This document shows, piece after piece, positions 27,104 through 36,591 of a stretch of DNA of 64,000 nucleotides; within the stretch, counting starts at the first letter, position 1; each line of letters opens with the position of its first letter. A model generated the notes under the pieces. The model worked only from the letters and a program-made list of their open reading frames with translations, searched no databases and was not told the DNA's origin. Source of the stretch: Chromatium weissei (lineage in GTDB: Bacteria > Pseudomonadota > Gammaproteobacteria > Chromatiales > Chromatiaceae); the NCBI RefSeq assembly GCF_016583765.1, contig NZ_NRRR01000009.1, positions 1 to 64,000 of the forward strand. Direction: 5' to 3'. Both the position numbers and the translations under genes were made by a program.

Positions 27104-27802
27104 ATGTATAGCAACGATCGGTTAATGATTCTGGATGCAGACGGCACCACAATTAACGCTTTTGACGCAATCGCTGAAACCTTTTCACGGCTCGGAATGG
27201 AACTGGGTGATTTAGAAACCTTTCAAAAACGCCGCCATCTATTCAAATATCTCGGCGGAGTAAAAGTCTTTCCTAAAAACATCAGTCGGCAAATTAGTAA
27301 ACGCAAACGCAATGCGTTGATTAGCACCCTCACCGAAATTTATCGTGAAGAAAGCCAATTATTTCCGGGCATCGCCTCGCTAATTCAAACACTCATTGCT
27401 GCACCGCACATTCGTGTTGGAATTGTCACGCGCAACATCACTCTGCAACCAGAAGAAACACTGCGCATTCTATTTGCGCGCCATGATATTGATACAAACC
27501 AATTGAATTTTTTAGTGCATATTCCATTGCATCAAGAAAAAACGGTGCAATTCAAAACTATTCGTGAACATTTCAAGATTAATCCTGCAAAAACCTATGC
27601 TTGCGGCGATGAGCGTAAAGATTTTCGTGCGGCAATTGATGCTGGAATGCACCCATTTATGGTGTCCTATGGTTTTGAAGATCATCAACATCTGACACAA
27701 AAAGCAGGCATTCCAGAAGAATTAATTTCGCGTACACCAGCCGAACTTTGTCAGCGCGTGATTCATGCGTTTGATCTCGATTCTACACATTCATCTTTTT
27801 AA
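27104..27802 (+). CDS. HAD-superfamily hydrolase
   Basis: A 232-residue HAD phosphatase. Motif I is LILDADGTT-like (MILDADGTT, nucleophile Asp at about 10), motif II is VTRN, motif III is the Lys in HQEKTVQFK, and motif IV is CGDERKDFRAAI. The cap region (about 15-90) is helical and basic (FKYLGGVKVFPKNISRQISKRKR). All catalytic residues are present, so it should be an active phosphomonoesterase or phosphonatase-type enzyme with unknown substrate. It lies 20 bases after the small exported protein gene. Confidence 0.85.
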   Translation: MYSNDRLMILDADGTTINAFDAIAETFSRLGMELGDLETFQKRRHLFKYLGGVKVFPKNISRQISKRKRNALISTLTEIYREESQLFPGIASLIQTLIAAPHIRVGIVTRNITLQPEETLRILFARHDIDTNQLNFLVHIPLHQEKTVQFKTIREHFKINPAKTYACGDERKDFRAAIDAGMHPFMVSYGFEDHQHLTQKAGIPEELISRTPAELCQRVIHAFDLDSTHSSF

Positions 27803-27852
27803 TTCTTTCGTCATGTTGCGATTTGCAGAATGGCATTTTTAATCATTGTTTT

Positions 27853-29247
27853 ATGACAAAACCTACCACATTGCCAAACACCGATAGCGATTCAGAAATC
27901 GCCGCACTGCGTCAAACGCTTGAGCAAATGCGTCAAGAAGCCGAGCAGGAAGTGCAGCGATTAAATGAACAAATTGCGGAACGCTCGCGCCAAACAAATA
28001 CGGCAGTCGTATCGGTCACAGCGCAATTGGCGATGCAGCAAGAAATGATGGTTTTACATCAATCGCTAGATACAAAAACGCAGGCACTTGAACACATCAC
28101 GGAAGAATGTCGGCGATTAGAAGATGCACTTGAAGATCAAAATATCGCATTGGATGGTTTGCAGCAGGAAATTGCGCGTAAAGAACGTGCACTCGCGCAA
28201 GCACGAGAAGAAATGGAGCGAATGCGCCGCGAATTAGAAACGCGCAAGCCATCAAATGTTAATTTGCAGTTCACTGAATTAAAAAACTCGCGGTATTGGC
28301 ATCGCATTCAATTATTGATTTTGCTTATTCCATTATTGCTTGCGGCAACTTGGGTGATTTGGTTGGGGCGCAATTCATTTATCAATGCGTGGCAACATGG
28401 ACAGCGCACCTTTGATGAGCTGTTGACTTTCGCGCCCGCGCCAGCAAATGCGCCGATTCTGGAATTGAATACGACATCGGTGAAAACGCCGCCGCTGCAA
28501 AAGCCGCTGCAATTGGAACCGCCGAGAACGCAACGAGATCGGTTGACAGGCGGTGACTTTGCGCCGACGTTGGCGGTGCTGGCCGGTGGAACATTGGAAA
28601 TGGGCACGAATCGGCTGGTGGGTGAGAATTTCAATCCGGCGCATTCGGTTGAAATTGCACCGTTTTTAATCAGTGTGCACGAAGTGACTTATCGAGATTA
28701 CGACCGTTTTGCGCGAGCGACTGGGCAGCCATTGCCCGATGATTTTGGCTGGGGACGCGGAGCGCGTCCGGTGGTTGGCATCAGTTGGCAGGAGGCGAAT
28801 GCTTACGCGGCGTGGCTGTCAACTCAAACGGGTTACAACTATCGGCTGCCGAGTGAAGCGGAATGGGAATTTGCCGCGCAAGGCGGTCGCACCAGTTCAT
28901 TTTGGTGGGGATTTGCACCCGAACAGGGACGCGCCGTGTGCTTCGATTGTGGCAGTGAATGGGATAACCGTTCGACCGCGCCGGTTGGCAGTTTTGCGCC
29001 CAATCCATTTGGGTTATACGACACTGCGGGCAATGCGATGGAGTGGGTTGCCGACTGTTATCACGCAAATTATCAGGGCGCACCCAATGACGGACGGGCT
29101 TGGGTAACGGGTGATTGTGCAGAGCGCGTGGCACGCGGTGGCGCATTCAACAAACCTGCAGTTTCAATGCGCGTGTATGTGCGCGCTCATTTCAATTCGC
29201 AAACCAAACTTAACTGGATCGGGTTTCGCATCGCTCGGCAGCCATAA
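27853..29247 (+). CDS. Membrane-anchored coiled-coil protein with SUMF1 (formylglycine-enzyme-like) domain
   Basis: The 464-residue protein has three parts. A long charged coiled coil (about 15-140) comes first. One transmembrane helix follows (LLILLIPLLLAATWVIWLG, near 162-182). A C-terminal SUMF1/FGE-sulfatase domain ends the protein (about 245-464), with GGTLEMGTN, HEVTYRDYDRF, WQEANAYAAWLS, RLPSEAEWEFAAQGG, GNAMEWVADC and RVARGGAF. The final part reads GGAFNKPAVSMRVYVRAHF without the paired Cys of true formylglycine-generating enzymes. It is therefore probably a binding or structural relative, with the domain in the periplasm. I start at the ATG at 27853. Confidence 0.85.
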   Translation: MTKPTTLPNTDSDSEIAALRQTLEQMRQEAEQEVQRLNEQIAERSRQTNTAVVSVTAQLAMQQEMMVLHQSLDTKTQALEHITEECRRLEDALEDQNIALDGLQQEIARKERALAQAREEMERMRRELETRKPSNVNLQFTELKNSRYWHRIQLLILLIPLLLAATWVIWLGRNSFINAWQHGQRTFDELLTFAPAPANAPILELNTTSVKTPPLQKPLQLEPPRTQRDRLTGGDFAPTLAVLAGGTLEMGTNRLVGENFNPAHSVEIAPFLISVHEVTYRDYDRFARATGQPLPDDFGWGRGARPVVGISWQEANAYAAWLSTQTGYNYRLPSEAEWEFAAQGGRTSSFWWGFAPEQGRAVCFDCGSEWDNRSTAPVGSFAPNPFGLYDTAGNAMEWVADCYHANYQGAPNDGRAWVTGDCAERVARGGAFNKPAVSMRVYVRAHFNSQTKLNWIGFRIARQP

Positions 29248-29361
29248 CCGGCGAGCTGTTTCCGCGCTTCATGCTGCAACGTATACTTCCCGCACCTTTC
29301 AACGATTACGCAGTCACCGCTGTATTTGGTGGCGACTCGCAACCCTCAGGGAGATATTCCG

Positions 29362-29598
29362 ATGCTCGGTGAAATGCACGATTTGCGCCATGAATTTCCA
29401 AATCTCGAAGAAAAAATCATCGCGCTGCGCACGGACAATGCCGAGTTTGCGCGGCTGATGGATCAATACGATGCGTTGGATGCCCATGTGCGCGATCTCG
29501 AAGAACTCGGCACGCCCGTTGCCGATGAAACGATTGAAGAATTAAAAAAGCAGCGTCTGCATCTCAAAGACATGCTTTATCAATTGTTACGGGCGTAA
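29362..29598 (+). CDS. YdcH-like DUF465 protein
   Basis: The 78-residue helical-hairpin protein begins MLGEMHDLRHEFPNLEEKI and continues with FARLMDQYDALDAHV and a C-terminal LKKQRLHLKDMLYQLL. This matches the DUF465/YdcH family of small proteobacterial proteins of unknown role. The start follows CAGGGAG at a proper distance. The gene ends 13 bases before the next hydrolase gene, so the two are probably co-transcribed. Confidence 0.9.
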   Translation: MLGEMHDLRHEFPNLEEKIIALRTDNAEFARLMDQYDALDAHVRDLEELGTPVADETIEELKKQRLHLKDMLYQLLRA

Positions 29599-29611
29599 AC
29601 GCCACCTCACC

Positions 29612-30250
29612 GTGAATTATCACATCCTGCCCGTCACCGCTTTTCAACAGAACTGCACCCTGTTTTGGTGTGAGCGCACCCGTCGGGCAGCGATCATCGA
29701 TCCCGGCGGCGAACCCACGCGCATTCTCGCGTTCATTGCCGAACAGAAACTGCAACCGGAACACCTTCTGCTCACACACGGCCATCTTGATCACGTGGGC
29801 GCGAGTGTGGCAGTGGCAACGGCGTTGGCGCTGCCGATCACCGGACCGCACCGTGATGACAGCTTTCTGCTCGACACGCTATTGACGCAAAGCCAGATGT
29901 TCGGTTTTCCGCCCGTCGCTGCATTTACACCGGAACGCTGGCTGAATCATGGCGACACCCTCACCTTCGGCGACGAACAGCTTGAGGTGCTGCATTGTCC
30001 GGGACACACCCCCGGTCATGTCGTCTTCGTCAATACTCGCGCTCGGCTGGCGCAAGTCGGTGACGTGCTATTTCGTGGTGCGATTGGACGTACCGATTTA
30101 CCTCGCGGAAATCATCGGCAACTACTTGATTCGATTCAACATCAACTGTTACCGCTCGGCGACGATCTCCGTTTTATTTCCGGACATGGTGCAATGTCCA
30201 CCATCGGCCACGAGCGCCGAACTAATCCCTTTATCGCCAGTAAACCCTAA
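29612..30250 (+). CDS. Metallo-beta-lactamase-fold hydrolase (YcbL/glyoxalase II-like)
   Basis: The 212-residue protein has the metal motif THGHLDHVGA (HxHxDH, near 56-62), a later His in HCPGHTPGHV, the Asp in QVGDVLFRGAIGRTD and the last His in FISGHGAMSTIG. This set and the length match YcbL-type single-domain glyoxalase II relatives that cut thioesters such as S-lactoylglutathione. The start is a GTG at 29612. It follows ydcH and precedes the DUF349 gene by ten bases. Confidence 0.9.
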   Translation: MNYHILPVTAFQQNCTLFWCERTRRAAIIDPGGEPTRILAFIAEQKLQPEHLLLTHGHLDHVGASVAVATALALPITGPHRDDSFLLDTLLTQSQMFGFPPVAAFTPERWLNHGDTLTFGDEQLEVLHCPGHTPGHVVFVNTRARLAQVGDVLFRGAIGRTDLPRGNHRQLLDSIQHQLLPLGDDLRFISGHGAMSTIGHERRTNPFIASKP

Positions 30251-30260
30251 TGGAGGCGAC

Positions 30261-33122
30261 ATGTTATTTGCGCGATTCCTGACCAAACGACCGAAGACCG
30301 CAAGCGACGCCCCGCCCCCCGCTCCCGTCCAATCTCAGGACGACCTCGCTGCCCAAGCCCGTCATTCCACTGATTCTGCATTGCGCCGCGCCGCAGTGAC
30401 GCAACTGTTTGATCTTTCACTACTTCAGCAAATTGCCAGCGATGACGCTGCTGCTGAAGTGCGAAAAGCGGCTGCCGCCCGTTATCAAGAATTGCTGTGC
30501 ACCAGCGCCAGCGCAAATCTTTCACTTGCCGCGCAACAGACGGCACTTGCCGCCAGTGACGATGTGCAATTGATTGAATTTGTAGCGATTCACGCGCAGG
30601 AACCGACGGTACGACGTGCGGCATTGGAACGCGTCAATACGCCGATCGTGCTGGCGGAATGCGCGGTGAATGACGCGCTCGCCGTGCACCGCAACTTGGC
30701 AATGGAACGGCTGCATGATCGCGCCGCGTTGGAGCAGGTGGCGCGCAGTATCGGCAAAAAAGACAAGCATATTCATCGCGTTGCCCGCGATAAATTGCGC
30801 CAAATTGCCGAGCAGGAAGCACGTCCAGCGCAAATTCGGACGCAGTGTGAAGAGCTGTGCGCCAAGATTGCCCGCCTCGGTCGCTCCGGCAATGCCCAGC
30901 AGGATCGGGCGTTGTTGGTGCATTTGGAACGGCAATGGGCAGCAGTGGCGGACGAAGCGCCAGCAGATTTGCACGCGCATTTTCAGGCGGAACGCGAACG
31001 CTTTTTGGCGATTGCCGCAGAACAAAGCCGCAATGCCGAGCGCCAGCTCGCTGCTCAGGACACGCTTGATGCCGCGCACAACGAACGTCAAACATTGCTG
31101 AACGCGTTGACAGCAGCGGCAACCTTGACCGATGAAATGGCGATCAGCGCCGAGCGCGAGCGCATTCATGCGGCATGGCTGGCATTGCCGCCGGTAGAAG
31201 CGCAACACCGCAACGTGGTCGTGCACTATCAGCATTTGTTACAAGCGGTTGATAATGCTCGCAATGCGCTGATTGAACAACGCAAAAATACCGAGCGGTT
31301 GCAGCGGACGCTGGCGCAGGTGCAGCGGCTGCTCGATGACACCAAACTGATGGAGCATCGACGCGCTCGCACACTGATCGAGCAGGGGCGCTCGCTCGCC
31401 ATCGCACAGCCGGATTTGGCGCTGGCGCAGGAGTTCGCCGCAGTGGCGGAGCGGTTGGAAACGCGCCTGAATCATCAACGAAAACACGCCGAGCAGCGAC
31501 TGCAGCAATTGCCCGAGCGTCTTGCAGAATTGGAAATGCGGCTGGATGCCGGTGAATTGAAAAAAGCCGATCCGTTGTATCAAAGTCTGCAAGCTGCACT
31601 GGAGTTGATTCACGCCAGTGAATTGCCCAAACAGGCAACTGCCGACATTGCGCAGCGATTGCGTCATCTCGCACCGCAATTGCGCGAGTTGCAACACTGG
31701 CGGCGCTGGGGCGCGGATCAACATCGGGAAGGATTGTGCGCTGAGATGGATGCGCTGATTCACGCAGAAATGCCGTTGGCGGCGCTGGCCGAGCGGTTGC
31801 ATACCCTGCAAATGGATTGGAAGCAGTTGGATCAATCCGGTTCGCCAGCGAATCAAGCGTTGTGGGAACGGTTTCACGCGGCATCGGAATTGGTGTATGC
31901 GCGGTGTCGTCCGTTTATGGAAATGCAGGCGCAAGAACGCGAGGCGAATCGGCAAGCGCGTGAGCTGGTGTGCGCGCAGATTGAAGAATTCCTCAATCAA
32001 GTGGATTGGGAGCGGGTGGAGTGGAAGAAAATCCTCCGCGCCGAACGCGACACGCGCCAGACTTGGGCGGCAATTGGTGCGACGGAAGGACGACATCGCA
32101 AAGCACTGGAACGCCGATTTCATCAGTCGTTGCGCCAATTGGATCGGCGTTTGGACGCAGAACGCAAAGCCAATCAAGCGCATAAACATCAATTGATCGA
32201 GCAGGCGCGGGCGCTGGCAGAAGTTGTCGATTTGGATGCGGCGATTGAGCAGGTAAAAAAGCTGCAACGTGAATGGCACACCACCGTTCCGACGCATCAA
32301 AAAACGGAAAATCGGCTGTGGCAAAATTTCCGCACCGCCTGCGATGCTGTGTTTGAACGCCGCGCTGCGCTCACGCAGGCACACACCAACGCGCTGCGCG
32401 ATCATCTGGCCGTCCGCGAGGCGATTTGTGCCGAGGCGCTGGCGCTGATGGCGACGGTTGACGTTGATTCACAACAACTTATCGCGCAATTGTCCGCGCT
32501 CGAAGAACGCTGGCGCGTGGCACAACATTTGCCGATTCCGCGTCAAGCAGCGGCGACCGTTGCACAACAGTGGCACGATTGCCACGAGGCGTTGACGCAA
32601 CGCATTCACGCCGCAGTCGCACAACAACAACAGGCGGCGCTGGCGCTGTTGCAACAGCAAGCCGCGTTGTGTGAACAGCTTGAACACAGCGTGCTCGGTG
32701 TCGCTGATGAACCGATTGCACCGGAAATCGCGCAACAATGTTGGCAAGCGTTACAAGGCGCTGATCACGATCACGCGGTGCATTCGGCGCTGGCAACGCG
32801 GTTTGAGCGAGCCTTGGCTGCCGCTGTTCAACCGGAACAATTGGAATTGTTGCGCAGCGATTACGCCGTCAACGGTGCGCAGCGCCAGCGACTGTGTGTG
32901 CAGTTGGAAATCATCGCGGGTATTGAATCGCCGCCAGAATTCGCGCAGCAGCGATTGGAATTTCAAGTAGCGCGGTTGGCGGAGCGCATGGTTGCCGGTG
33001 AGGACGATCCATTACGAGGCGCAACGCAATTGCTGCATGAATGGTTTCGCTGCGGTCCGGCTCCGATGGATGCGGCATTGGCAGCGCGATTTATCCGCGT
33101 TTATCAAACACTTGCCGGTTGA
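30261..33122 (+). CDS. Large DUF349-repeat protein
   Basis: The 953-residue soluble protein is mostly alpha-helical and very rich in Ala, Gln, Arg and Glu. It opens with MLFARFLTKRPKTASD and a HEAT-like region of short paired helices (about 40-170: STDSALRRAAVTQLFDLSLL, then VRRAALERV). It then contains at least two DUF349-type helical units, each with LWERFHAA or RLWQNFRTACD preceded by a W..L....W motif. A GGAGG site precedes the start at 30261. The function is unknown in the family. The stop overlaps the 6-phosphogluconolactonase start (TTGA). Confidence 0.82.
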   Translation: MLFARFLTKRPKTASDAPPPAPVQSQDDLAAQARHSTDSALRRAAVTQLFDLSLLQQIASDDAAAEVRKAAAARYQELLCTSASANLSLAAQQTALAASDDVQLIEFVAIHAQEPTVRRAALERVNTPIVLAECAVNDALAVHRNLAMERLHDRAALEQVARSIGKKDKHIHRVARDKLRQIAEQEARPAQIRTQCEELCAKIARLGRSGNAQQDRALLVHLERQWAAVADEAPADLHAHFQAERERFLAIAAEQSRNAERQLAAQDTLDAAHNERQTLLNALTAAATLTDEMAISAERERIHAAWLALPPVEAQHRNVVVHYQHLLQAVDNARNALIEQRKNTERLQRTLAQVQRLLDDTKLMEHRRARTLIEQGRSLAIAQPDLALAQEFAAVAERLETRLNHQRKHAEQRLQQLPERLAELEMRLDAGELKKADPLYQSLQAALELIHASELPKQATADIAQRLRHLAPQLRELQHWRRWGADQHREGLCAEMDALIHAEMPLAALAERLHTLQMDWKQLDQSGSPANQALWERFHAASELVYARCRPFMEMQAQEREANRQARELVCAQIEEFLNQVDWERVEWKKILRAERDTRQTWAAIGATEGRHRKALERRFHQSLRQLDRRLDAERKANQAHKHQLIEQARALAEVVDLDAAIEQVKKLQREWHTTVPTHQKTENRLWQNFRTACDAVFERRAALTQAHTNALRDHLAVREAICAEALALMATVDVDSQQLIAQLSALEERWRVAQHLPIPRQAAATVAQQWHDCHEALTQRIHAAVAQQQQAALALLQQQAALCEQLEHSVLGVADEPIAPEIAQQCWQALQGADHDHAVHSALATRFERALAAAVQPEQLELLRSDYAVNGAQRQRLCVQLEIIAGIESPPEFAQQRLEFQVARLAERMVAGEDDPLRGATQLLHEWFRCGPAPMDAALAARFIRVYQTLAG

Positions 33123-33835
33123 ACAATCAAACCACAGCCACGTTTCCGCCACGCTCGCGCTGTCATTCATACGCCGATGCCGAGTGCGTTGCCGTTGCGG
33201 CAGCCCAGCACATTGCCGAAATCGCACAACAGGCAATTGCGGCGCGAGGTCAGTTTCAAATGGTGCTGGCTGGTGGCACAACGCCGCTGGCAATTTATGC
33301 CCGACTTGCCGCCATGCCCGATCTTGACTGGTCGCGCTGGCATCTGTTTTGCGGTGATGAACGCGGCGTGGCGGCGAACGATTCAGCGCGTAACAGCTTG
33401 ACAATTGAGCATATTTTGCTGGCGCAGCAACCGAGCGCCGCTGCACACTGGTATCCGATTCGCGCTGAAATTGGCATCGAAATGGCAGCGACGGAATATG
33501 CCGCGTTAATTCAACCGCGCTTGCCGTTTGATCTCGTGCTGCTCGGCATGGGCGAAGACGGACACACCGCCAGTTTATTTCCAAATCAGCCCATTTCGTC
33601 CGGTTTGGTCATTCCCGTTTATCAGGCTCCAAAACCACCGCCAGCGCGAGTGTCGCTCACACCGCCTGCGCTCGCTGCCACCCATAACCTATTGATTATC
33701 ATCACTGGTGCGAATAAAGCCGAGGCATTGGCTCGCTGGCAACAGGGCGCTGATTTGCCGATTGCTCGCGTTGCCGCATTGCATCAACAATCAATAGTAT
33801 TGTGCGATCACGCGGCAGCAGTTGCATTGAATTGA
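33119..33835 (+). CDS. pgl: 6-phosphogluconolactonase
   Basis: Pgl (DevB type) hydrolyses 6-phosphogluconolactone made by glucose-6-phosphate dehydrogenase. Family motifs are LAGGTTPLAIYARL, WHLFCGDERGVAANDSARN and LLGMGEDGHTASLFP with the catalytic His. The best start is the TTG at 33119, which overlaps the DUF349 stop and gives about 238 residues, near the family norm. An earlier in-frame ATG lies inside the preceding gene. The partner zwf is 5 kb away on the opposite strand rather than adjacent. Confidence 0.92.
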   Translation: MNNQTTATFPPRSRCHSYADAECVAVAAAQHIAEIAQQAIAARGQFQMVLAGGTTPLAIYARLAAMPDLDWSRWHLFCGDERGVAANDSARNSLTIEHILLAQQPSAAAHWYPIRAEIGIEMAATEYAALIQPRLPFDLVLLGMGEDGHTASLFPNQPISSGLVIPVYQAPKPPPARVSLTPPALAATHNLLIIITGANKAEALARWQQGADLPIARVAALHQQSIVLCDHAAAVALN

Positions 33836-33842
33836 TGGCGAA

Positions 33843-35327
33843 TTAATGTTGCCGTGATTGGCGCAATAACGGCAATCCATCAGCGATAAAAACCGTGAAT
33901 ACGAACAGCGTTAATAATCCAGTGGCAGTGAATACAAATGACCAAGGCGCGATTTGAATAAGCCATTGGTTGCATAAATAAAGTGCCACCGCAAATGCCA
34001 TATAACCCACGATGCGCCAGAGTTGATAAGGCACTGGATAATAATGGCGACCGAGTAAATAAGACAGCATCACCATTGTGCCATAACAGATTAAATGCGC
34101 CCAAGCCGCACCCTGATAACCATAGATGGGAACCCACCAAAACAGCAGTAGCACGGTAATTACTGCGCCAATCAACGACACGCCAGCACCCAATAAAGTG
34201 CGGTCGGTCAATTTATACCAAATCGACAGATTCACATAGATGCCGAGCAGTAAGCTGGCAAATAACAGCACCGGAACCACGTGCATTCCTTCTCGATAAG
34301 TCGCACCGACGAAGTATTGAAAAACGTCAATATACAGCGTGACCAGCAGAAATAAAAACACGCAGCAAATCACAAACCAATTGAGTACCAACGCGTAAAT
34401 TTGGCGAGCATCCTGCTGTTTGGCGTAATTAAAGAAAAATGGCTCGGCAGCGTAGCGAAAGGCTTGAATAAAGAGCGCCATTAAAATAGACAATTTATAA
34501 CAGGCGCTATAAATACCGAGTTGCGCCATATTGGTTGCATCATCAAATGGCAGCAGATATTTTAATGCTGCTCGGTCAAGCATTTCGTTAATGATGCCCG
34601 CAAATCCAATGACGACCATCGGCAGTGAATAACGCAGCAATCGCCGAAATAAAACGGTGTCAAAGGTGCTGAAAAAGGCAATTCGCAACTGTGGTATTAA
34701 TAGCACCAATTTGAGTAAACTGGCGATAAGGTTGGCAATAAAGACGAAGCCCACGCCAATGCTCGAATTCCATAATGTGGCGAATAATGAATCGGAATTT
34801 GTCTCAAATGCGTGGCGACAGACGCTAATGAAAAAGATGGTTAAACCGACATTGATGCCGATTTCTATCAATTTAATAGTAGCGAATTGCGCGGCGCGGT
34901 TTTCAGCGCGCAGCCGTGCAAATGCAATTGCGCCAATCGAATCGAGTGCCAAAATTGCGGCGCTCCACCAGACATAATTGGCGTGATCGGCGTGACGCAA
35001 CAGGTCGGCGAGTGGTTCGCGCTGTAAATAAATTAGCAGCAAAAACAATCCATTAACGACAATGACCACGCGCAATACGGTGCTGTAAACGCTGTTCTCT
35101 GACCATTCGCTGCCAGCGCGAAAACGAAAATAACCGGTTTCTAATCCGAACATGAGCACGACGGCGAGAAAGCCCATGTAGGCGTAAAACTCGGCGATGA
35201 CTCCGTATTCTGCGGGCGCGAAGCTGTAGGTCAGTAGCGGCACGAGCAGGTAGTTGAGGAAGCGTCCGAAGACGCTGCTGATGCCGTAAATGGCGGTTTG
35301 CGATGCGAGTTTTTTCAGTGGATTCAA
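33843..35327 (-). CDS. Polysaccharide flippase (Wzx/MATE-like)
   Basis: The 494-residue protein has about 14 hydrophobic helices and the flippase start KLASQTAIYGISSVFGRFLNYLLVPL, matching the polysaccharide biosynthesis/O-antigen flippase family of the MOP superfamily. It would move lipid-linked oligosaccharide to the periplasmic face. The start is a TTG at 35327, the only one giving the family N terminus. No polymerase or ligase gene adjoins it. It converges with pgl, with seven bases between stops. A heptamer repeat array lies just upstream. Confidence 0.87.
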   Translation of the reverse strand: MNPLKKLASQTAIYGISSVFGRFLNYLLVPLLTYSFAPAEYGVIAEFYAYMGFLAVVLMFGLETGYFRFRAGSEWSENSVYSTVLRVVIVVNGLFLLLIYLQREPLADLLRHADHANYVWWSAAILALDSIGAIAFARLRAENRAAQFATIKLIEIGINVGLTIFFISVCRHAFETNSDSLFATLWNSSIGVGFVFIANLIASLLKLVLLIPQLRIAFFSTFDTVLFRRLLRYSLPMVVIGFAGIINEMLDRAALKYLLPFDDATNMAQLGIYSACYKLSILMALFIQAFRYAAEPFFFNYAKQQDARQIYALVLNWFVICCVFLFLLVTLYIDVFQYFVGATYREGMHVVPVLLFASLLLGIYVNLSIWYKLTDRTLLGAGVSLIGAVITVLLLFWWVPIYGYQGAAWAHLICYGTMVMLSYLLGRHYYPVPYQLWRIVGYMAFAVALYLCNQWLIQIAPWSFVFTATGLLTLFVFTVFIADGLPLLRQSRQH

Positions 35328-35341
35328 AGTGATGTCCGTTT

Positions 35342-35412
35342 TTTTAGTTGTCGGTTTGCAGTTATCAGTTATCAGTTATCAGTTATCAGTGGAAAATGTG
35401 GTTGTATTGAAA
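35342..35412. repeat. Dispersed heptamer repeat, copy C with four tandem units
   Basis: Four perfect tandem AGTTATC units plus AGT (35360-35390) are followed by the reverse complement of the core (AAAATGTGGTTGTA). A TTAGTTGTC unit lies to the left. This is the clearest array of the family, placed between the divergent flippase and StiP genes. Confidence 0.8.
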
Positions 35413-35490
35413 ATAGTTAACTGCAATAGAATGAATGAAAAACGCCTTTCAGTATACAGTTAATTTTAATTAAAAAAGGATTAAAATGGT

Positions 35491-36591
35491 ATGTCAATAC
35501 CAGTATTTTCAGGAAGTTATCGCGCAGATGAAGTGCGAATTTTACTGACACCGCTGGCGCTGAAAATGGTGAATGTCGTCGATAAAGAGCGCCTGATTCA
35601 AAGCGGGCAACGTCATTACAGCACGTTGCTGAGTCAGGAAACGCTGCCGTCACCGCGTTATTTGGAGATTTTTTATCAGGCATTTGCGTTGACGCGGCAG
35701 CGCATGGCGCAACAACTGCTTGATTTGGCTGCGATTATTTCCGCACAACATCCACTTGGATCGTTGACGCTGGTGTCACTTGCTCGTGCTGGAACGCCAA
35801 TTGGCGTGCTGTTATGGCATGTATTAACTGCACATTTTGCGCGTGAGGTTTTTCATTATTCGGTGTCAATTTTGCGCGATCAGGGTATTGATTACAACGC
35901 ATTGCGCTTTATTCTGCATGATCAATTGCACGAGGCAATGAACGTGGTTTTTGTGGATGGTTGGACGGGAAAAGGTGCAATTGCGCGGACGCTTGCACAT
36001 TCAGTGACACAATTTAATCAAACATATGATTCTACAATTGATTCGCGTCTTTTTACATTAACCGATTTAGCGGGCGTGGGCGTTGCACCGACGAATGAAG
36101 ATGTTTTAATTCCATCGAGTATTTTGAATGCGACCATTTCCGGTTTAATCAGTCGCTCGGTCTGCCCGGCGCAATTGAATGCGAATTCTTTTCATGGTTG
36201 CGTCTTTTACCGTGAGTTTGCTGCCAATGATCTTTCAATATGGTTTATTGACGCATTACGTGCAGAAATTGCTGCCTGTCTTGATAATGGCTATTTGCCT
36301 CGTTCCACGCCAATTGATTCGCATTCAGCGCAAAACCGTTCACAACAATTACTGCTGACAATGAAAAAACAATTTGGTGTATGCGATGAAAATCTCATTA
36401 AACCCGGTATTGGTGAAGCAACTCGTGTATTATTACGGCGAATTCCTGAACGATTGATTGTGCGTGATCCTAATGCCATAGATGTCGCACATTTATTGCA
36501 ATTAGCGCGGGAAAAACAGGTGTATTGCGCAATTGATCGCACCCTACCCTATCATGCGGTTTCACTCATTAAGAGCATCTCCTCATGTTAA
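35491..36591 (+). CDS. StiP-type protein (phosphoribosyltransferase-like / cysteine protease StiP family)
   Basis: The 366-residue protein matches the family annotated as cysteine protease StiP, also described as a phosphoribosyltransferase-related protein of tellurite-stress (Ter) biosynthetic clusters. Visible pieces are EKERLIQSGQRHYSTLLSQE-like (DKERLIQSGQRHYS), SLARAGTPIGVLLWH, YSVSILRDQGID, VFVDGWTGKGAI (PRTase-like phosphate loop) and a C-terminal RDPNAIDVAHLLQLAREK with LPYHAVSLI. AAGGA lies ten bases before the start. It overlaps the next aldolase-like gene by seven bases. The substrate is not known. Both the protease and transferase labels come from the family, not from residues I can verify. 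Confidence 0.8.
   Translation: MSIPVFSGSYRADEVRILLTPLALKMVNVVDKERLIQSGQRHYSTLLSQETLPSPRYLEIFYQAFALTRQRMAQQLLDLAAIISAQHPLGSLTLVSLARAGTPIGVLLWHVLTAHFAREVFHYSVSILRDQGIDYNALRFILHDQLHEAMNVVFVDGWTGKGAIARTLAHSVTQFNQTYDSTIDSRLFTLTDLAGVGVAPTNEDVLIPSSILNATISGLISRSVCPAQLNANSFHGCVFYREFAANDLSIWFIDALRAEIAACLDNGYLPRSTPIDSHSAQNRSQQLLLTMKKQFGVCDENLIKPGIGEATRVLLRRIPERLIVRDPNAIDVAHLLQLAREKQVYCAIDRTLPYHAVSLIKSISSC

Noticed and set aside
27853..29247. A true formylglycine-generating enzyme
   Set aside because: The active-site Cys pair is absent from the C-terminal part.
33041..33118. A longer N terminus for 6-phosphogluconolactonase
   Set aside because: It lies within the DUF349 coding region in another frame, and family proteins start near the TTG at 33119.
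35360..35390. The tandem AGTTATC units as a CRISPR array
   Set aside because: Units are seven bases with no spacers; no cas genes are present.
35417..35683. A minus-strand frame over the start of the StiP gene
   Set aside because: It overlaps the well-supported StiP coding region and has no family match.
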